A stretch of 64,000 nt of DNA, taken from Pycnopodia helianthoides. Its lineage: Eukaryota > Echinodermata > Asteroidea > Forcipulatida > Asteriidae. Positions within the stretch are counted from its first letter, which is position 1. Every line of letters begins with the position of its first letter. The notes beneath the pieces were generated by a model. The model was not told the origin of the DNA. It did not search any database and saw nothing but the letters and a program-made list of their open reading frames with translations. Location: the NCBI GenBank assembly GCA_032158295.1, contig CM063246.1, positions 5,857,491 to 5,921,490 of the forward strand, in the 5' to 3' direction. Positions 1 through 12,463 of the stretch are shown here, piece after piece. Position numbers and translations under genes: made by a program.

Positions 1-49
1 AATGAGTGTTTGATACAAGCAAAATAACTTTATTTTAATTCTTATTTTA

Positions 50-183
50 CGCAGGAACAATTTTAAACACATTTTTAGCTTTCGTGTATGCATTACAAGC
101 ATAACTGTAGTCTTATTCTAATTTTAATTACGTACACAGGAACAATTTTAAACGAATGTTTAACTGTCACGTATGCATTACTG
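50..183. repeat. Short direct duplication
   Basis: Two diverged copies (about 50-98 and 135-183) share 'caggaacaattttaaac' and end in 'gtatgcattac', about 85 bp apart. An uninterrupted run of 22 T follows at 274-295. I see no coding capacity; the 98-codon frame over this stretch is driven by the T-run and AT-rich DNA. Confidence 0.6.
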
Positions 184-339
184 CTCTAACCGATAATTTT
201 ATGATAACCACTTTCAAGATTACAATTTGCTCTTATTGCAAAACTATGGTGGCTCCAAAGGGACATCAAACACTTTTTTTTTTTTTTTTTTTTTTAGGTT
301 TCTGCACTTTTGGTTATATTGATATTTATACACTGAATA

Positions 340-1725
340 TACTGATGTTTATCGTGTATTTCTGTATTAATTTATTAATTAATGGTAACTGGCCCTATAT
401 CGTTATGGTAACATTGCCAAACATTGCTTGTATAAATAACGGCCTATTCTGAGTAACAGCTCTTTGTTCATGTATGAGCAGCTCACAATAATTTAACCTT
501 TTGTTTTTTCCAGTATTGTGTGATTCAACCGCAATTTATTATTTCATGGCAGATTAAATATTTGTTTTCCGCTCGTTTCATTCAAAATTATTGGCAGATA
601 ATTATACAAGAGTATAAACCAGTATGTAAATGTCTCTTGTCATTAATTATTTAATACATAAATGTAGTATACTTCTGGACCACTGGGAACATGCAAAAAG
701 CAGCTTCAAAATCCCGTACCAACTTGTCTGCAGCTGAAGTTGGCCGCCAATCTGCTCAGTGGTGAAGTGGCAAGAAAAAACCTACCGTGCGTTAATCATA
801 AACAAGATATCTTTGGAATCAGTAGAAAACCAAGGCACTGTTGTTCTTGGTTTGTTAAAACACTTATAACCCCAAATAACCGGGAAAGCTCGTAGCACAA
901 ACGTTTATGAGCTGGTTTAAGAGAACACAAGTTGGGAAAATTGTGACGCCCTTTAAAACTAACAGTTAAACTGATGTTTGCACACGTAATAATAATAGTG
1001 ATCTTTATCGTGCCAGTATCATTAATTTATGGGTGCAACTTGAGAATGGTAGCTGGTCATACATCGTTATGGTAACCTTGCCAAACATTGTTTGTATAAA
1101 TAATGGCCTATTCTGAGTAATAGCTCTTTGTTCATGTATTAGCAGCTCAAAATAAATTAACCTTTTGTATTTTCCGTTATTGTGTGATTCAACCGCAATT
1201 TATTATTTCATGGCAGATTACCCTTTTTGTTTGCGTGGGTTGTATCATGATAACTGCTGACTGATTCCTACAAAAAATCTACCACTAGCAACAGCCAAAC
1301 TCCTGTTTTAAATGTTTCAATTAAGTCATTTTGTATCGCTTGTTTCATTCAATATTATTGTCAGATAACTATACAAGGATATAAATCCGTATGTAAAAGT
1401 CTTTTGTCATTAATTATTTCATATACTATACCTCTTGACAGTTGGGAACATACAAAAAAGAGCTTCAAAATCCCGTACCAACTCGTCTGCAGCTGAATTT
1501 GCCTGCCAATCTTGTCAGTGGTGAAGTGGCAAGAAAAAAACCTACCGTGCGTTAATCATAAACAAAATATCTTTGGAATCAGTAGAAAACCAAGGCAATG
1601 TTGTTCTTGGTTTGTTAAAACACTTATAACCCAAAATGACCGGGACAACTCGTAGCACAAACGTTTATAAGCTGGTTTAAGAGAACACAAGTTGGGAAAA
1701 TTGTGACGCCCTTTAAAACTAACAG
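340..1725. repeat. Diverged tandem duplication, two ~0.6-0.7-kb copies
   Basis: Copy A (about 340-967) and copy B (about 998-1725) align along their length. Shared blocks include 'cattgtttgtataaataa'-type sequence, 'tgtgtgattcaaccgcaatt', 'aaaatcccgtaccaac' and 'ttgggaaaattgtgacgccc', all in the same order. Copy B carries an extra ~100 bp near 1221-1335. Scattered substitutions show that the duplication is old. No conserved reading frame runs through both copies, so I treat this as duplicated non-coding DNA. Confidence 0.8.
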
Positions 1726-1780
1726 CACGCCATTCAACCGGTGCAGTTAGTGGCTCCGGGGCGTTGGCTTCTATACACCT

Positions 1781-2440
1781 CAAGTAATGTAGTTTTTGTT
1801 AATAAGAAACCTATAATAAATGCAAGTGTCAGAATAGTCATTGTTTCCAGAATGAAGTCATTTCTGCCTCAGTTCCACTCCTTCGGTTTACTTTATGGAA
1901 GCATAACATGAGCAAAGGGGATTATTGAACAAAGTGTGAATGCGTGATCGTTCCCCGTCACTCTCGTATCATGACGAGTGAATCATTTCAACAAATTGTA
2001 GCTAAATCACACTATTAAAATCGGAAAACAATTGTCGAACCTAAAAAGTTCAAAGCTGAGCGATTTGTTTTAAAACCCTTTCATTACCGAATTGTTTGGA
2101 CATAAACAACCGCTGGTGACCACTCAAGCATTGGTTGACCACTCAAGCGTGAAGCACACATTCTTACACAACAGAAAGCTTTTGTTCAAAGGCCATTTTT
2201 ACAAACTCTTTTATCTCCTTGAAGATATTGTTGTAAAGCAAAATAAGTAATAAAAAAGAATTGAATTCCCTTTCATATAATCAAAAAATCATTGAGATCA
2301 GCCAATAAATGTCAATGTTCTTTGCCTTTCTTTCTTCAGTGTGATCTGTAATCTCAAACACTTTTTTGGACACAATCATGTGGCGCTCCGTAGCTGTTTG
2401 GTATTTCGGATCTTTCAACTCCAATTTGAAGACATTGCAT
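1781..2440. other. Intergenic, nothing recognised
   Basis: AT-rich sequence with no convincing ORF, RNA gene or repeat visible by eye. Confidence 0.5.
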
Positions 2441-2446
2441 ATTAGT

Positions 2447-4621
2447 GGTGCACCCCACCAAATAGGAGAAAACTTGGTGGGGTTTTAAACGTGTCTTTTT
2501 ATAATAATTTGTAAATTGACATTCAGTGTGATAGAGATTTTTTTTTTAATACAGTCATAATTTAATTCATTTTTTTTTTTACTGTGCAGAACAATTTATT
2601 TACAAGGAAAATGGAATGTTAAATGTTACAAAATGGTGGATGCACCCCAGTCAGCATGTTTTGTTTTGCGGCAGTTTGGGGGAATAACTTTTTGAGTGAA
2701 AAACACCTTGTACCGCTCAAATTATGTTTCTTCTTTCATTAACTAATTTTTAAATTTGGTGGCAAATTTTACAAAATTTTCACAAGCGTTTCTATCCTGA
2801 AAATTACAATAATTTATAAGAAATTATGAGAGTACATTGTCAACTGGGGTGTCAAACTGCAAGCGATAGACATACATGGTGTATGTATTGTGTACAGTAC
2901 ATGTACATGCTGGTACAGTAGCCAGTTGCATGAAACCAGCTGCTAATGTGACAGTGTAACTGTAAGTTTTTCGAGTATACTATTTTGTTGAATTGTCTAT
3001 CATGGCGGGTAGGGTTTGCAATAACTGTGTTCAATTTGGATTTTGGGCAAGTCAAAATCATTGCCCTATTCTAAAGTTGTATGTTGCTATTTTTAAGTAT
3101 CAACAAACCTAGGGCAGACAACCATGGCAACATGACTTGAAACCATGGGTTGAGTGGTTGTGCTAGAAAGAAAGGTACACTACATGGCCCTTCTCTTCTT
3201 AACCCTGACTCAAATTTTAGCCCTAGCCCTAACCCTACCAAACGCTAACCCTACTATAGCCCCGTTAGCAATTATTGCCCTCTGTCCCTAACTCGTACTG
3301 CCGTAGCTCACCAAAGTGGGTCAAAGAGCCACGACTTGTTTGTAGGTGGGCTCATACATTATGGTGAACTATTCAATCTCCGCCGAAAGCCTCCAACTCT
3401 TTGTTCGAGAAAGTACGCAATCATGTCAACATTATTTTTTTCCTCTGGAGTTTGTCTGATCCTCAGTTTAGGGTGGGGGTGGGGCAGAATGTGTGGGCAT
3501 GTGCAGGGCTGGGGGGGGGGGGTAACTGGAGTAATGGTTGTTCAATCTAGTAGTAAATTGTGTGGCCAACTAGACCCTCAATGAGCCTTGAATTCTTATG
3601 CCCCTCCCCCAAACTCGTGGTACCAACCCCAGGGGTAAAAATGCAGTGCAAAAACCTTAAATTGCTCTTAGAAGAACCTTTTAGGTACAGTCGAGTCTTT
3701 ATAAGACCAACATTTTGACCACTGCTATGAACAGACTCCTCCACAGTAATTGTTTGTTGCCCGTTGCCCCCCCCCCCCCCAATCCCTGGCTATCACCGAG
3801 GACCCTCCCCATATAGAGGGTAAATTGAAGTAATATAAATTACTCTCTGAAATTGTCATCAGAACAACTGTAGGATACAGTCAAGAACCAAAAGTATGTG
3901 GAATGTTCAACTGGACGGAAAAATTTAAGTAGAAGAAATAACTTGTGTGTATATGCAGGCACTGCTCATCACTTGTAAATGATGTACACAAAATACCATA
4001 GGAGTGGTTTGTTTGTTTAAGCCTGCCATTTCTCAACAGATTAAAACAATTCCAATTTTCCTGAATAAATATGATTCTGACAATATTCTTGATATCCTGT
4101 ATGTGGTCTCCAGTCAAACTGTGAAAATGACTTGCTATATTGGGTACACCCCACCAAATAGGAGAAAACAGAGCGTCGAGCTCATTAATATTTTGTAGGC
4201 CCTCAAAATATTCTATATTAGACAGATTTGAGAGCCCCAAGAAAGTGTTTCAGTGTAAAAATGTTGCCCAATTGTGACCTGGGGGTTGTTGACTTCCAGC
4301 TTGAGGTATTTTGGATGACATAGGCCCTGAAATAAATGGTCCTATTTGCTGAGAGGTGTAGGGACATTTTGTAAGATTGATGCTCGGACGTTTTGAAAAT
4401 TACACCTGTGAAGGGGTGTTTTTACTTGGAGTGAGAATAACTCGACGGGCCCAAGGACTACCCATATAAAATTGAGCAGATAATAAAAGTTCAAGAGTCA
4501 ATTAATAATTTCCCCCTTCAGGTTAAAAGCTGTGAGACTTTTAAGTATTTTTCGTGTATTTTTGAATATTTAGCATTTTGCACTGTGTGCTATGGGAAAT
4601 TATTTGGTGGGGTGCACCCTT
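2447..4621. repeat. Short inverted/direct repeat family, possible MITE remnants
   Basis: A 23-bp sequence ('caccccaccaaatagg' followed by 'agaaaac') is present exactly at 2451-2473 and 4147-4169. Its inverted partner 'tttggtggggtgcaccc' ends near 4620. The pair at about 4142 and 4621 forms ~16-bp terminal inverted repeats around ~480 bp, and the copy at 2447 looks like a lone end. This is compatible with a small non-autonomous DNA element. I see no target-site duplication that settles it. The interval also contains a G12 run (3511-3522) and a C14 run (3767-3780). Confidence 0.4.
3217..3254. repeat. Degenerate CCCTAA-like tract
   Basis: The stretch 'tagccctagccctaaccctacc' and then 'gctaaccctac' contains about five imperfect CCCTAA/CCCTA units. 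It resembles a very short interstitial telomere-type repeat, but it is short enough to be chance or a microsatellite. Confidence 0.35.
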
Positions 4622-6918
4622 AGCAACCTTATTTTATTTTTTCCGTCATTGGAAAGATCCGATCTGTCTCTTTCCAATGATGGTAAGCTTGGGTATGGAG
4701 GGCGAACATGAACAAAACTACAGCTTTATTACAAATGGCCTTTGTGGTTAGGCTTGAATGTCTTTTTTTTTGGTCGACTAAAGTCGCAAATGGTAAGGAA
4801 GAGAGAGTGGGTGCAGTCGACTAAAGTCGCCTATGGTACCACTCCCCTTCCCAATCTCTTCCCCCATCCCCGGAAAATATATTTTACCTCGTCACAATTT
4901 GTCATCATTTTGACCCTCTTTTGCGTAAACGGACCAACGAACCCAACCCCACCCCACGAGATCCAAAAAATACACAATTGAATGGTTCGATGATTTTAAA
5001 TCCACCCTCCCCCATTAAATTTGGGCTTTTCCACCCAAGAAAATATTTCTACCCCCACCCCATCCCCCCCCCCCCCCGATGAAAATTTGGTTACGCCTCA
5101 GCTGAGTTTGTTCTTGTGAGTTAATGAGCATTAAATGCCCATAGAGAACCGCTTTTGTTGTATTTTCTTGGTCAACTGAAACGAGTTAAGCGAGTGGTAG
5201 GCAGGTCCATTCGTATCAAACGGACGTCATATTCTTTGTTGTGCCTGGATGAAAAGTTCAACATGAGTTCACAACCGCCTTGAAATCCGGTGATAGTCTG
5301 GTTTCTACGATCAGGAACGCCGGGGGACTTTCACCACGGATTGTCACTGTAGTTTGTTTTCAAACTGGCTGGAGTCAGCGCTAGTAATGTGTAGTAAGTA
5401 CGATATTTTCCTTATAATCTTTCGCCCATAAAATGAAGAATAACCATTGGCAACCTTTGGGTAGTTCAGCAAAGTACATGATATTCAAGAGTGTCCATCG
5501 TAGTCTTGGTTTAAGCCGTATCTTTATTATACCTTGTTAAAAGTGTTTTGCTGCTATTCGCCAGTTGAAAAACAAACAAAATGGCCAACAGAGGGCGTGG
5601 TAATTGACTTCCAGCAACAAAATGCAAATCGAGATGGATCGCATAATAATTCCGATTTGAGCACAACGTAGGGTGTATATGGTACATTTCTGTCCTTAAT
5701 AAATGCGAGAGTCTTCAAGCAAAGACTATTATACGTGAAAATATGTAACAGAATGTGGAGAATTCCCTGAAAATAAATTTGTCAGTAAATCGTGTCGCAT
5801 GAACTTGTACTCGGAACACTGAGGACTTTTCTGTGCTCCTCTAACTTAACACTCTCCATAGACTAAGCGCATATAAAAAATGTGAGGACACAAAAATACA
5901 AATGATTCCAATGTGAGGACAGCATTGTTCCTTTCATGTTTCTTTGTTTTGCTGTCCCCACTCTGCTGGTAATACCATGCCACGTAAATGTACATTTACA
6001 TGTCCATGTATATGTTATATATGGTGTACAGAAGTACGTAGTCGTGTTCAAGGTGCACGCTTTCAGTTTTGGCATGATGCTTCGTAAATCTTGAGTACAG
6101 CAGTACAGACCTCATTCACAGTCAAATGTGAGCATTGTTTTTTCGCTAACAAAAAAAACAATTCCAAGCTCACCTTACTGCCAAACTGGAAGCAAATTAC
6201 ACCGCTTCAGAGACGTCTTTAAGACGTTATCGGGCGCTGTTTTACACTGATATTATTTCCAAAAAATATCTCCAGACACACTTAAGCTATTTTAGCAATC
6301 TATAATAATGTCATTGATGTCACAAAAAAATTAATGCAGTTTTGTTCTTCTATGGAACTATTCTCTACAGCCTATCCCAAGATTGAAATTGATACAAAAC
6401 TCATCAGACAAATGAACCTGAACATCAAAATGACACAGAAATGATGGTGGTATGATGACGTCTTCAGATCTTAAACAAAATCTGTTGGGATTTACAAGAA
6501 TGATGTGTCCGTTGACGTTGTTGATAAACACAAACTTACGAACATGCAAGGCGCATGGCTGCGCTGCAAACGCATAGTTTACCATGCAAACTTATGTTTT
6601 TTGGCTGAAGTTGCAATACACCAACCACTTCTGATGGCTACACCCTACAAGGCAAAAACATGAAATTGAATTATTGACCAGCCTCTTGCAGCTTGTTTTT
6701 ACAAAATTGAATGATCTTTGCGACCTAATGAAATTGAATTATTTAATTTGACCAGTGAATGTTAAACTGGTGAAATTGAATTACACCTTGCACTTTGGAA
6801 GTAATAATTACTTTAAAATAATGATCAATTAAAACAAAATGATTGAATTGCGGGCTGGTGTGGTTTGTCGCACCGTTTTTTTCTTTAGGAAAAGGCTAAC
6901 ACAATATTTTGTGCGGGT
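4622..6918. other. Intergenic, nothing recognised
   Basis: No gene is supported. A short element 'gtcgactaaagtcgc' occurs twice (about 4773 and 4817), and a C-run lies near 5065-5078. The short ORFs here have no recognisable motifs. Confidence 0.5.
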
Positions 6919-7137
6919 TGTCGGAACATAGGGGTGTCGGAACATAGGTTGAGTTGTCGGAACATAGGGGTGTCGGAATATAGGGGTGTCGGAACATAGG
7001 GGTGTCGGAACATAGGTTGAGTTGTCGGAACATAGGGGTGTCGGAATATAGGGGTGTCGGAACATAGGGGTGTCGGAACATAGGTTGAGTTTTCGGAACA
7101 TAGGGGTGTCGGAACATAGGGGTGTCTGAATATAGAG
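6919..7137. repeat. Minisatellite with 68-bp higher-order unit
   Basis: Tandem copies of a ~16-bp core ('gtcggaacataggggt'). Every fourth copy has a longer variant tail ('aggttgagtt'). The tail variant recurs at 6951, 7019 and 7087, giving an exact 68-bp higher-order period (16+16+16+20). The overlapping minus-strand ORFs that read as repeated 'CSDTPMFRHPYVPT' are by-products of the repeat, since two frames are open at once. Confidence 0.9.
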
Positions 7138-8353
7138 CAGTCCCCACTTCTGATACATGGTGAAGAAACTAAATTTAATATTCAGTCAACATTTACAACC
7201 ACAGACTCAATTGAAAGGCCCTTAAATCATGGGGAATCTTGCTTTCCTCTCATTCAATTCAGAGCAACCAAACCGACGCTGGAAAAAAAGAATGTCCTTC
7301 ATTTAAAGGGTCACATTGCCTTCAGATTGGGCGCTTGGGATATAACTAGCGTTTGTATAAAATGATGGTTGGAAAGAAGTTTTAAACGTATAATATAGTG
7401 ATTTACATAACTGTTCTCATGAATTGTTTGTTGTTGTTGTTAACATTCATGATAGAACACGGTCCGCTATTTTGAGAGCCAATCTTTGACTCCACAAAAT
7501 GGCGTATGTCCCGCTATATTTCAAGAGACAAAATTATGTTTTTTTTTTTATCACTTTTACATTAATTGCGACACACTTTATGTGTATTTGTGCACGAACA
7601 ACTACTACAAAGGAACAGGAACGATTCAAACGGCAATATTTTCGAAGATTTGAAGACAATGCGCCCCTGTAGTGACTACTAGGTTAACGTCCCTCTGTAG
7701 TTTTATCAAAATCTGTTCAATAAGTCACAAACAAAAGCATCATCAATTTCTCAAAATTTATTAAATGTACCGAAAGTCACACAAATTATAATTTATGGCC
7801 AAAATGTAAGTAAAACATTTTTGGCAGCAACTAATTAGTTATATGTTCTGAGTTATATGACTTCAAGCATCTTTAAAAATAACGCATAAGTAGTTCCTCG
7901 ATTAAACATTATAGAATGATTGTCAAACAGTGGTGTATCAAGATGGACTGTGATTAGTTTTAAAAATGCTTTAACAATGACTCATCAGTACCACACTGTG
8001 ATGGATTGTTTAAAACAATCTCTAATAAACAGTCACTTAATGGTCGAAACTAATCATGGTGAATAGAAAGACTGGTTAACATATCTTTTTTTTTTGAACA
8101 TTGAACTTGAATTTACAAATTTCGAATTTGAATTTATATAAAAAACATACAGCCATAATGACTTCAAATTAAACCATCATTAGTTTTAAATTAAAAAAAG
8201 CAAACTTAACGAAACTTCTTTACCCTCAACAGATTTGTTGCCCGTGAAACTCAATTTAACACATACAAACATCCATGGATTTTTTTTAGCATTTTGTTCT
8301 TTTGGTTGAATTGCGTAACTCCAACTGTAAACGAAATTTAAGTCTAAAGGAAT
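7138..8353. other. Intergenic, nothing recognised
   Basis: AT-rich DNA with no ORF, RNA gene or repeat that I can support. Confidence 0.5.
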
Positions 8354-8809
<456 letters not shown>

Positions 8810-8822
8810 TGTAGGGTAGATG

Positions 8823-8864
8823 GCCTTAGCTTTCGATCCAAACCGGACCTTCGTCAGAGGCAAA
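8823..8864 (-). ncRNA. Candidate hammerhead ribozyme motif (3' pseudo-LTR)
   Basis: Read on the minus strand: CTGACGA (complement of 8851-8857), then GGTCC-ggttt-GGATC, which can form a 5-bp stem II, then GAAA (complement of 8831-8834). A 4-bp stem I is possible between 'GCCT' just before the core and 'AGGC' just after it. Stem III is almost absent and the usual 10.1-11.1 G-C pair is not seen, so self-cleavage as a monomer is doubtful. Hammerhead motifs in pseudo-LTRs are established for Penelope-like elements. Confidence 0.5.
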
Positions 8865-9224
8865 AACAAGCACAAACGAAAAACATATCCATTTATAGCA
8901 AAAAAGAGAGGCAAAGAACAATGGGATGGTATCCAGAAAAAGGAGGGAAAATTATAGCCAATCAGTGTTATTAGTTTACAAACAATGGGGCGGTCAAGAG
9001 CCAATGAGAGTTATGTGGTGGGGACAAAAGGATGGTCAGTGAAAGGGAGGATTACTGGACCAGGCGGGAGACATGAAAGGACAAGATTAAGGGGCACGAG
9101 GCATTGGGTAAAATGCAATTAACAATAGGGAACAGGACCAAAGTATATACAGCAATGTGAAAGGGAGGTAATTATAGAACAACAAGTCTGTGGAGAGAAG
9201 GGGTTATTAGGAAAAGAACAGGTC

Positions 9225-9662
9225 GATCTCCAAAAAACTTGTCGAGAAAAAGAACGGTAACAGTTAGCCAGTGGAGAAAATATGATTTTTAAAACAACTT
9301 AAGAATGGAAAACAAATCAATCATTGAAAGAACAGGTTATTACCAGTAATTGTATTTATATTACACAAAATGATCTCCAAAAAACTTGTCGAGAAAAAGA
9401 ACGGTAACAGTTAGCCAGTGGAGAAAATATGATTTTTAAAACAACTTAAGAATGGAAAACAAATCAATCATTGAAAGAACAGGTTATTACCAGTAATTGT
9501 ATTTATATTACACAAAATGATCTCCAAAAAACTTGTCGAGAAAAAGAACGGTAACAGTTAGCCAGTGGAGAAAATATGATTTTTAAAACAACTTAAGAAT
9601 GGAAAACAAATCAATCATTGAAAGAACAGGTTATTACCAGTAATTGTATTTATATTACATAA
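9225..9662 (-). repeat. Three tandem 147-bp copies in the Penelope 3' UTR
   Basis: 'gatctccaaaaaacttgtcg' starts at 9225, 9372 and 9519, an exact 147-bp period. The three copies are virtually identical. The equivalent region of the upstream element copy (from about 12885) has a single unit, so the triplication arose after the two copies separated or was lost from one. Confidence 0.93.
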
Positions 9663-9695
9663 AATAAATAAGTAAGCAGTAAATGAAGTGGGAAT

Positions 9696-12422
9696 TTATT
9701 TGACACCGGTGTTGATGTTAAGTCCAAAGGGTTGGACTGTCTTAAGTTGGTGAATCCAATGCGATTCTCTGAGTTTGCGGTGTGTGTCATCACCATTGCA
9801 AGCCTCAATCACCATAAGTTCAACATCTTTGACGTTGTGATTGGGGCTGTTGAAGTGGATGGAGACGGGGTACTGTTTCTTGGTCTTTATGGACGAGACA
9901 TGGTTCGCAAAGCGAAGACTGAGTTTGGTCTTAGTCTCTCCCACATATTGTAGTCCACATTTCTTACATGATATAACATAGACTACATTAGGTGTGCTAC
10001 ATTGGGAGTCGGTCTTGATGTTGTAAGAAGAGCCAGTGCTATGACTCTTTACTTTAAGTGCCGGTTTGATGTAGAGACATGTTCTACACTTGGAGCGGGT
10101 ACATTTGTGACAACCTAGTATTTCTGTTATGGGTGGTGTTTGGCATGTACCTGGTGGGAGTTTAGCCCTGACTAGGATGTCTCCCAGGTTTTTAGGGCGG
10201 CGGAATGCAACCATGGGGGGCTCAGGGATTGCTGAGCATAACCTGTTAGAGGAGTGAAGTATATTCATATTGTTATTGAGGATTGATGAGAGTTTAGGCA
10301 GTTTAGGGTGGAAGGTGGTGACTAGGGCAACTCTCTTGGTCGGGGCTTTTTTCGTTCTCGTGTTGGTCAATAAAGTGTGACGAGGTATGTTGAGGGCTCT
10401 GTTGGTGGCAAGTTGGACCCTGCGTTCGCTGTGGCCCCTTGAAACAAGGTGTTTCCTTAGGTCGGATGAACGACTTTTGTACAAGGTATCTGTGGAACAG
10501 ATACGCCTTATACGTAATGCTTGACTGTAAGCAATTGCCTTCTTACAGTGACTAGGGTGGCAACTGTTGGAGAGAAGATACTGGTGGGTGTCAGTGGGTT
10601 TGCTGTATACATCCGTAATAATGCCATTAGGGGATTTAGTTACGGTTACATCTAGAAAGTTCACACTTGTGAGAGAGCATTCAGTGGTGAACTTTATGGT
10701 GGGGTGGAATGAGTTTATATGGTCGATAAACTCATCCAAGCTGTCTTGACCACCACACCATATGGAGAAAATATCATCGATAAATCTCCACCAAACTAGT
10801 GGGCGGTTGGGGGCAGAGGACAGGAGTCTGTCCTCTAAGTCAGACATGAATAGGTTGGCATATGAGGGTGCCATTTTGGTACCCATTGCGGTACCTTGTA
10901 CCTGTACAAAATGTCTGTCAGTAAATGAAAAATTGTTCTTAGTGAGAATGTGGCTGATGAGTTCCTTAATCTCTCTCACTGAGGGGCGGGATTGTCTATT
11001 GGCCCTGAGAGCAGAGACACAAGCACTCATGCCTTCATTATGGGGTATGTTAGTATACAGTGATGAAACATCCAGAGTAACCAGAATAGCAGAGTCAGGT
11101 ATTTGATGTTTGACTTCCTCTAGTTTATGGAGGAAGTCTGTGGTATCCTTTATGAAGGACGGGATGCGGGAGACTAAGGGGTTGAGGAAACTATCGACAA
11201 ACTCAGAAATGCGTTCTGTGGGGCTACCATTACCAGATACAATGGGTCGACCCGGGTTGTTGGGCTTGTGTATCTTGGGTAGAAGGTAGAAGCGTGCTGT
11301 ACGGGGGTCCTGTGGGAGGAGATAGTTAAACGTATCTTTCTCGATACCGTTGGCATTGTGAATTTTAACCAGAGTGTCACTGATTTGTTTGGAAAACGAT
11401 TGAGTAGGGTCAGTGTCACATTCAATATAATGATCAGTGTTGCTGAGCTGTTTGAGGCCCTCAGCTATATAATCATGTGTGTTCATGACTACAACTGCGG
11501 ACCCCTTGTCAGCTCGTTTAATCACTATGTCTGATGATTGGCGGAGCTGTGTTAGGGCGTGGCGTTCATCTTGGGGGAGGTTATTGGGTGTCGAGGTGTT
11601 GGGGACCTTAAGAACCTCAGAGTTGACTGAATTGATGTAAGCGTCTAGAGCTACATCTCGGTTCTTAGGGGGTACCCAACTACTCTTTTCCTTGAAGCGG
11701 TTGCGGGTGGGTTGGATCTCAACAGATGACTCGTCATCTGTGGATGGCTCTACATGAAAATATTCACGTAGGCGTAACCTGCGGTTGAATTGGGCCATGT
11801 CCTGTTGGAAAGACAGTTGGTTGGGTTCTCTAGGTGTGGGGCAAAACTTAAGACCCCTTGAAAGGAGTTTAACCTGTGGGTCGGTTAAGACTTTGTCAGA
11901 CAGATTGACTACTGTACATGTTGTATCTGGCGACCTTTCAAGGGGGTGAGTAAGAGTTGGCCTCTTGCTGTGGAAACGTCTATGAATGTATTTCTTATGG
12001 TTAGCTTGGACATTCATACGTTTCTTGTTCTGTTTGTCCGTTAGGGTGGACCGTAGGTGGTTAACATTAGATCGTAGGATATCATGTAAATGTTCATACT
12101 CTTGATTGGAGCATGATTCTTGGAGTTGAGATTCAGTCTCTGTTATCTCAAGTAACTGGTTATCAATGTATTGTTGGCATTGATCTTCCAGTAACCTGAG
12201 CAGATGGAAAGATGTGTTAGTGAGTGTCTTATTCCATTTCTTCAAAAATGAGGGTTCAAGGTCCCCAAAGGAAGGGGCACACTTGATCTGGAGCCCTTTA
12301 GGGATGATCCGGGATAAACGATAAAAACGATAGTTATCAAGATGTGACAAGTAGCGAATGTTCTTTTCTTTAAGCTTACGTAGTTTTCGGAAAAGGCACT
12401 TGGTATCAGTAGCAAGTGCCAT
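9696..12422 (-). CDS. Penelope-like reverse transcriptase / GIY-YIG endonuclease polyprotein
   Basis: A 908-residue protein that copies element RNA into DNA and cuts the target. A basic N-terminal region contains 'IPKGLQIKCAPSFGDLEP'. The reverse transcriptase core follows: 'GRPIVSGNGSPTERISEF' (about residue 390), motif A-type 'LVTLDVSSLYTNIPH' (about 448), 'GTAMGTKMAPSYANLFMSDL', and the catalytic 'RFIDDIFSIW' with paired Asp (about 545-550). Near residue 770 a cysteine cluster 'CHKCTRSKCRTC' precedes the GIY-YIG nuclease, seen as 'VVYVISCKKCGLQYVGET' (about 812-829) followed by a conserved-looking R and H ('LRFANHVSSIK'). This RT + Cys linker + GIY-YIG order is diagnostic of endonuclease-bearing Penelope-like elements. 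The start at 12422 is the first ATG of the open frame, just inside the TA tract that joins the upstream copy. No internal stop or frameshift is seen, so it may encode an active enzyme. Confidence 0.92.
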   Translation of the reverse strand: MALATDTKCLFRKLRKLKEKNIRYLSHLDNYRFYRLSRIIPKGLQIKCAPSFGDLEPSFLKKWNKTLTNTSFHLLRLLEDQCQQYIDNQLLEITETESQLQESCSNQEYEHLHDILRSNVNHLRSTLTDKQNKKRMNVQANHKKYIHRRFHSKRPTLTHPLERSPDTTCTVVNLSDKVLTDPQVKLLSRGLKFCPTPREPNQLSFQQDMAQFNRRLRLREYFHVEPSTDDESSVEIQPTRNRFKEKSSWVPPKNRDVALDAYINSVNSEVLKVPNTSTPNNLPQDERHALTQLRQSSDIVIKRADKGSAVVVMNTHDYIAEGLKQLSNTDHYIECDTDPTQSFSKQISDTLVKIHNANGIEKDTFNYLLPQDPRTARFYLLPKIHKPNNPGRPIVSGNGSPTERISEFVDSFLNPLVSRIPSFIKDTTDFLHKLEEVKHQIPDSAILVTLDVSSLYTNIPHNEGMSACVSALRANRQSRPSVREIKELISHILTKNNFSFTDRHFVQVQGTAMGTKMAPSYANLFMSDLEDRLLSSAPNRPLVWWRFIDDIFSIWCGGQDSLDEFIDHINSFHPTIKFTTECSLTSVNFLDVTVTKSPNGIITDVYSKPTDTHQYLLSNSCHPSHCKKAIAYSQALRIRRICSTDTLYKSRSSDLRKHLVSRGHSERRVQLATNRALNIPRHTLLTNTRTKKAPTKRVALVTTFHPKLPKLSSILNNNMNILHSSNRLCSAIPEPPMVAFRRPKNLGDILVRAKLPPGTCQTPPITEILGCHKCTRSKCRTCLYIKPALKVKSHSTGSSYNIKTDSQCSTPNVVYVISCKKCGLQYVGETKTKLSLRFANHVSSIKTKKQYPVSIHFNSPNHNVKDVELMVIEACNGDDTHRKLRESHWIHQLKTVQPFGLNINTGVK

Positions 12423-12463
12423 GGTGAGTTATGTCATTGAAAAATATATATATATATATATAA

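Larger units (their letters stand above)
8813..9695 (-). repeat. Penelope-like 3' UTR and 3' terminus (downstream pseudo-LTR)
   Basis: Non-coding tail of the intact copy, matching 12464-13068 of the upstream copy nearly base for base outside the repeat expansion. It begins at the plus-strand motif 'ttgtagggtagatggcctta', right after a TA tract. Confidence 0.8.

Noticed and set aside
3217..3254. Interstitial telomere
   Set aside because: Only a few imperfect CCCTAA-like units, too short and degenerate to claim a telomere fusion or seed.
6829..7158. Repeat-rich ORFs 'CSDTPMFRHPYVPT'
   Set aside because: They are by-products of the 68-bp minisatellite, with two overlapping frames on the same strand.
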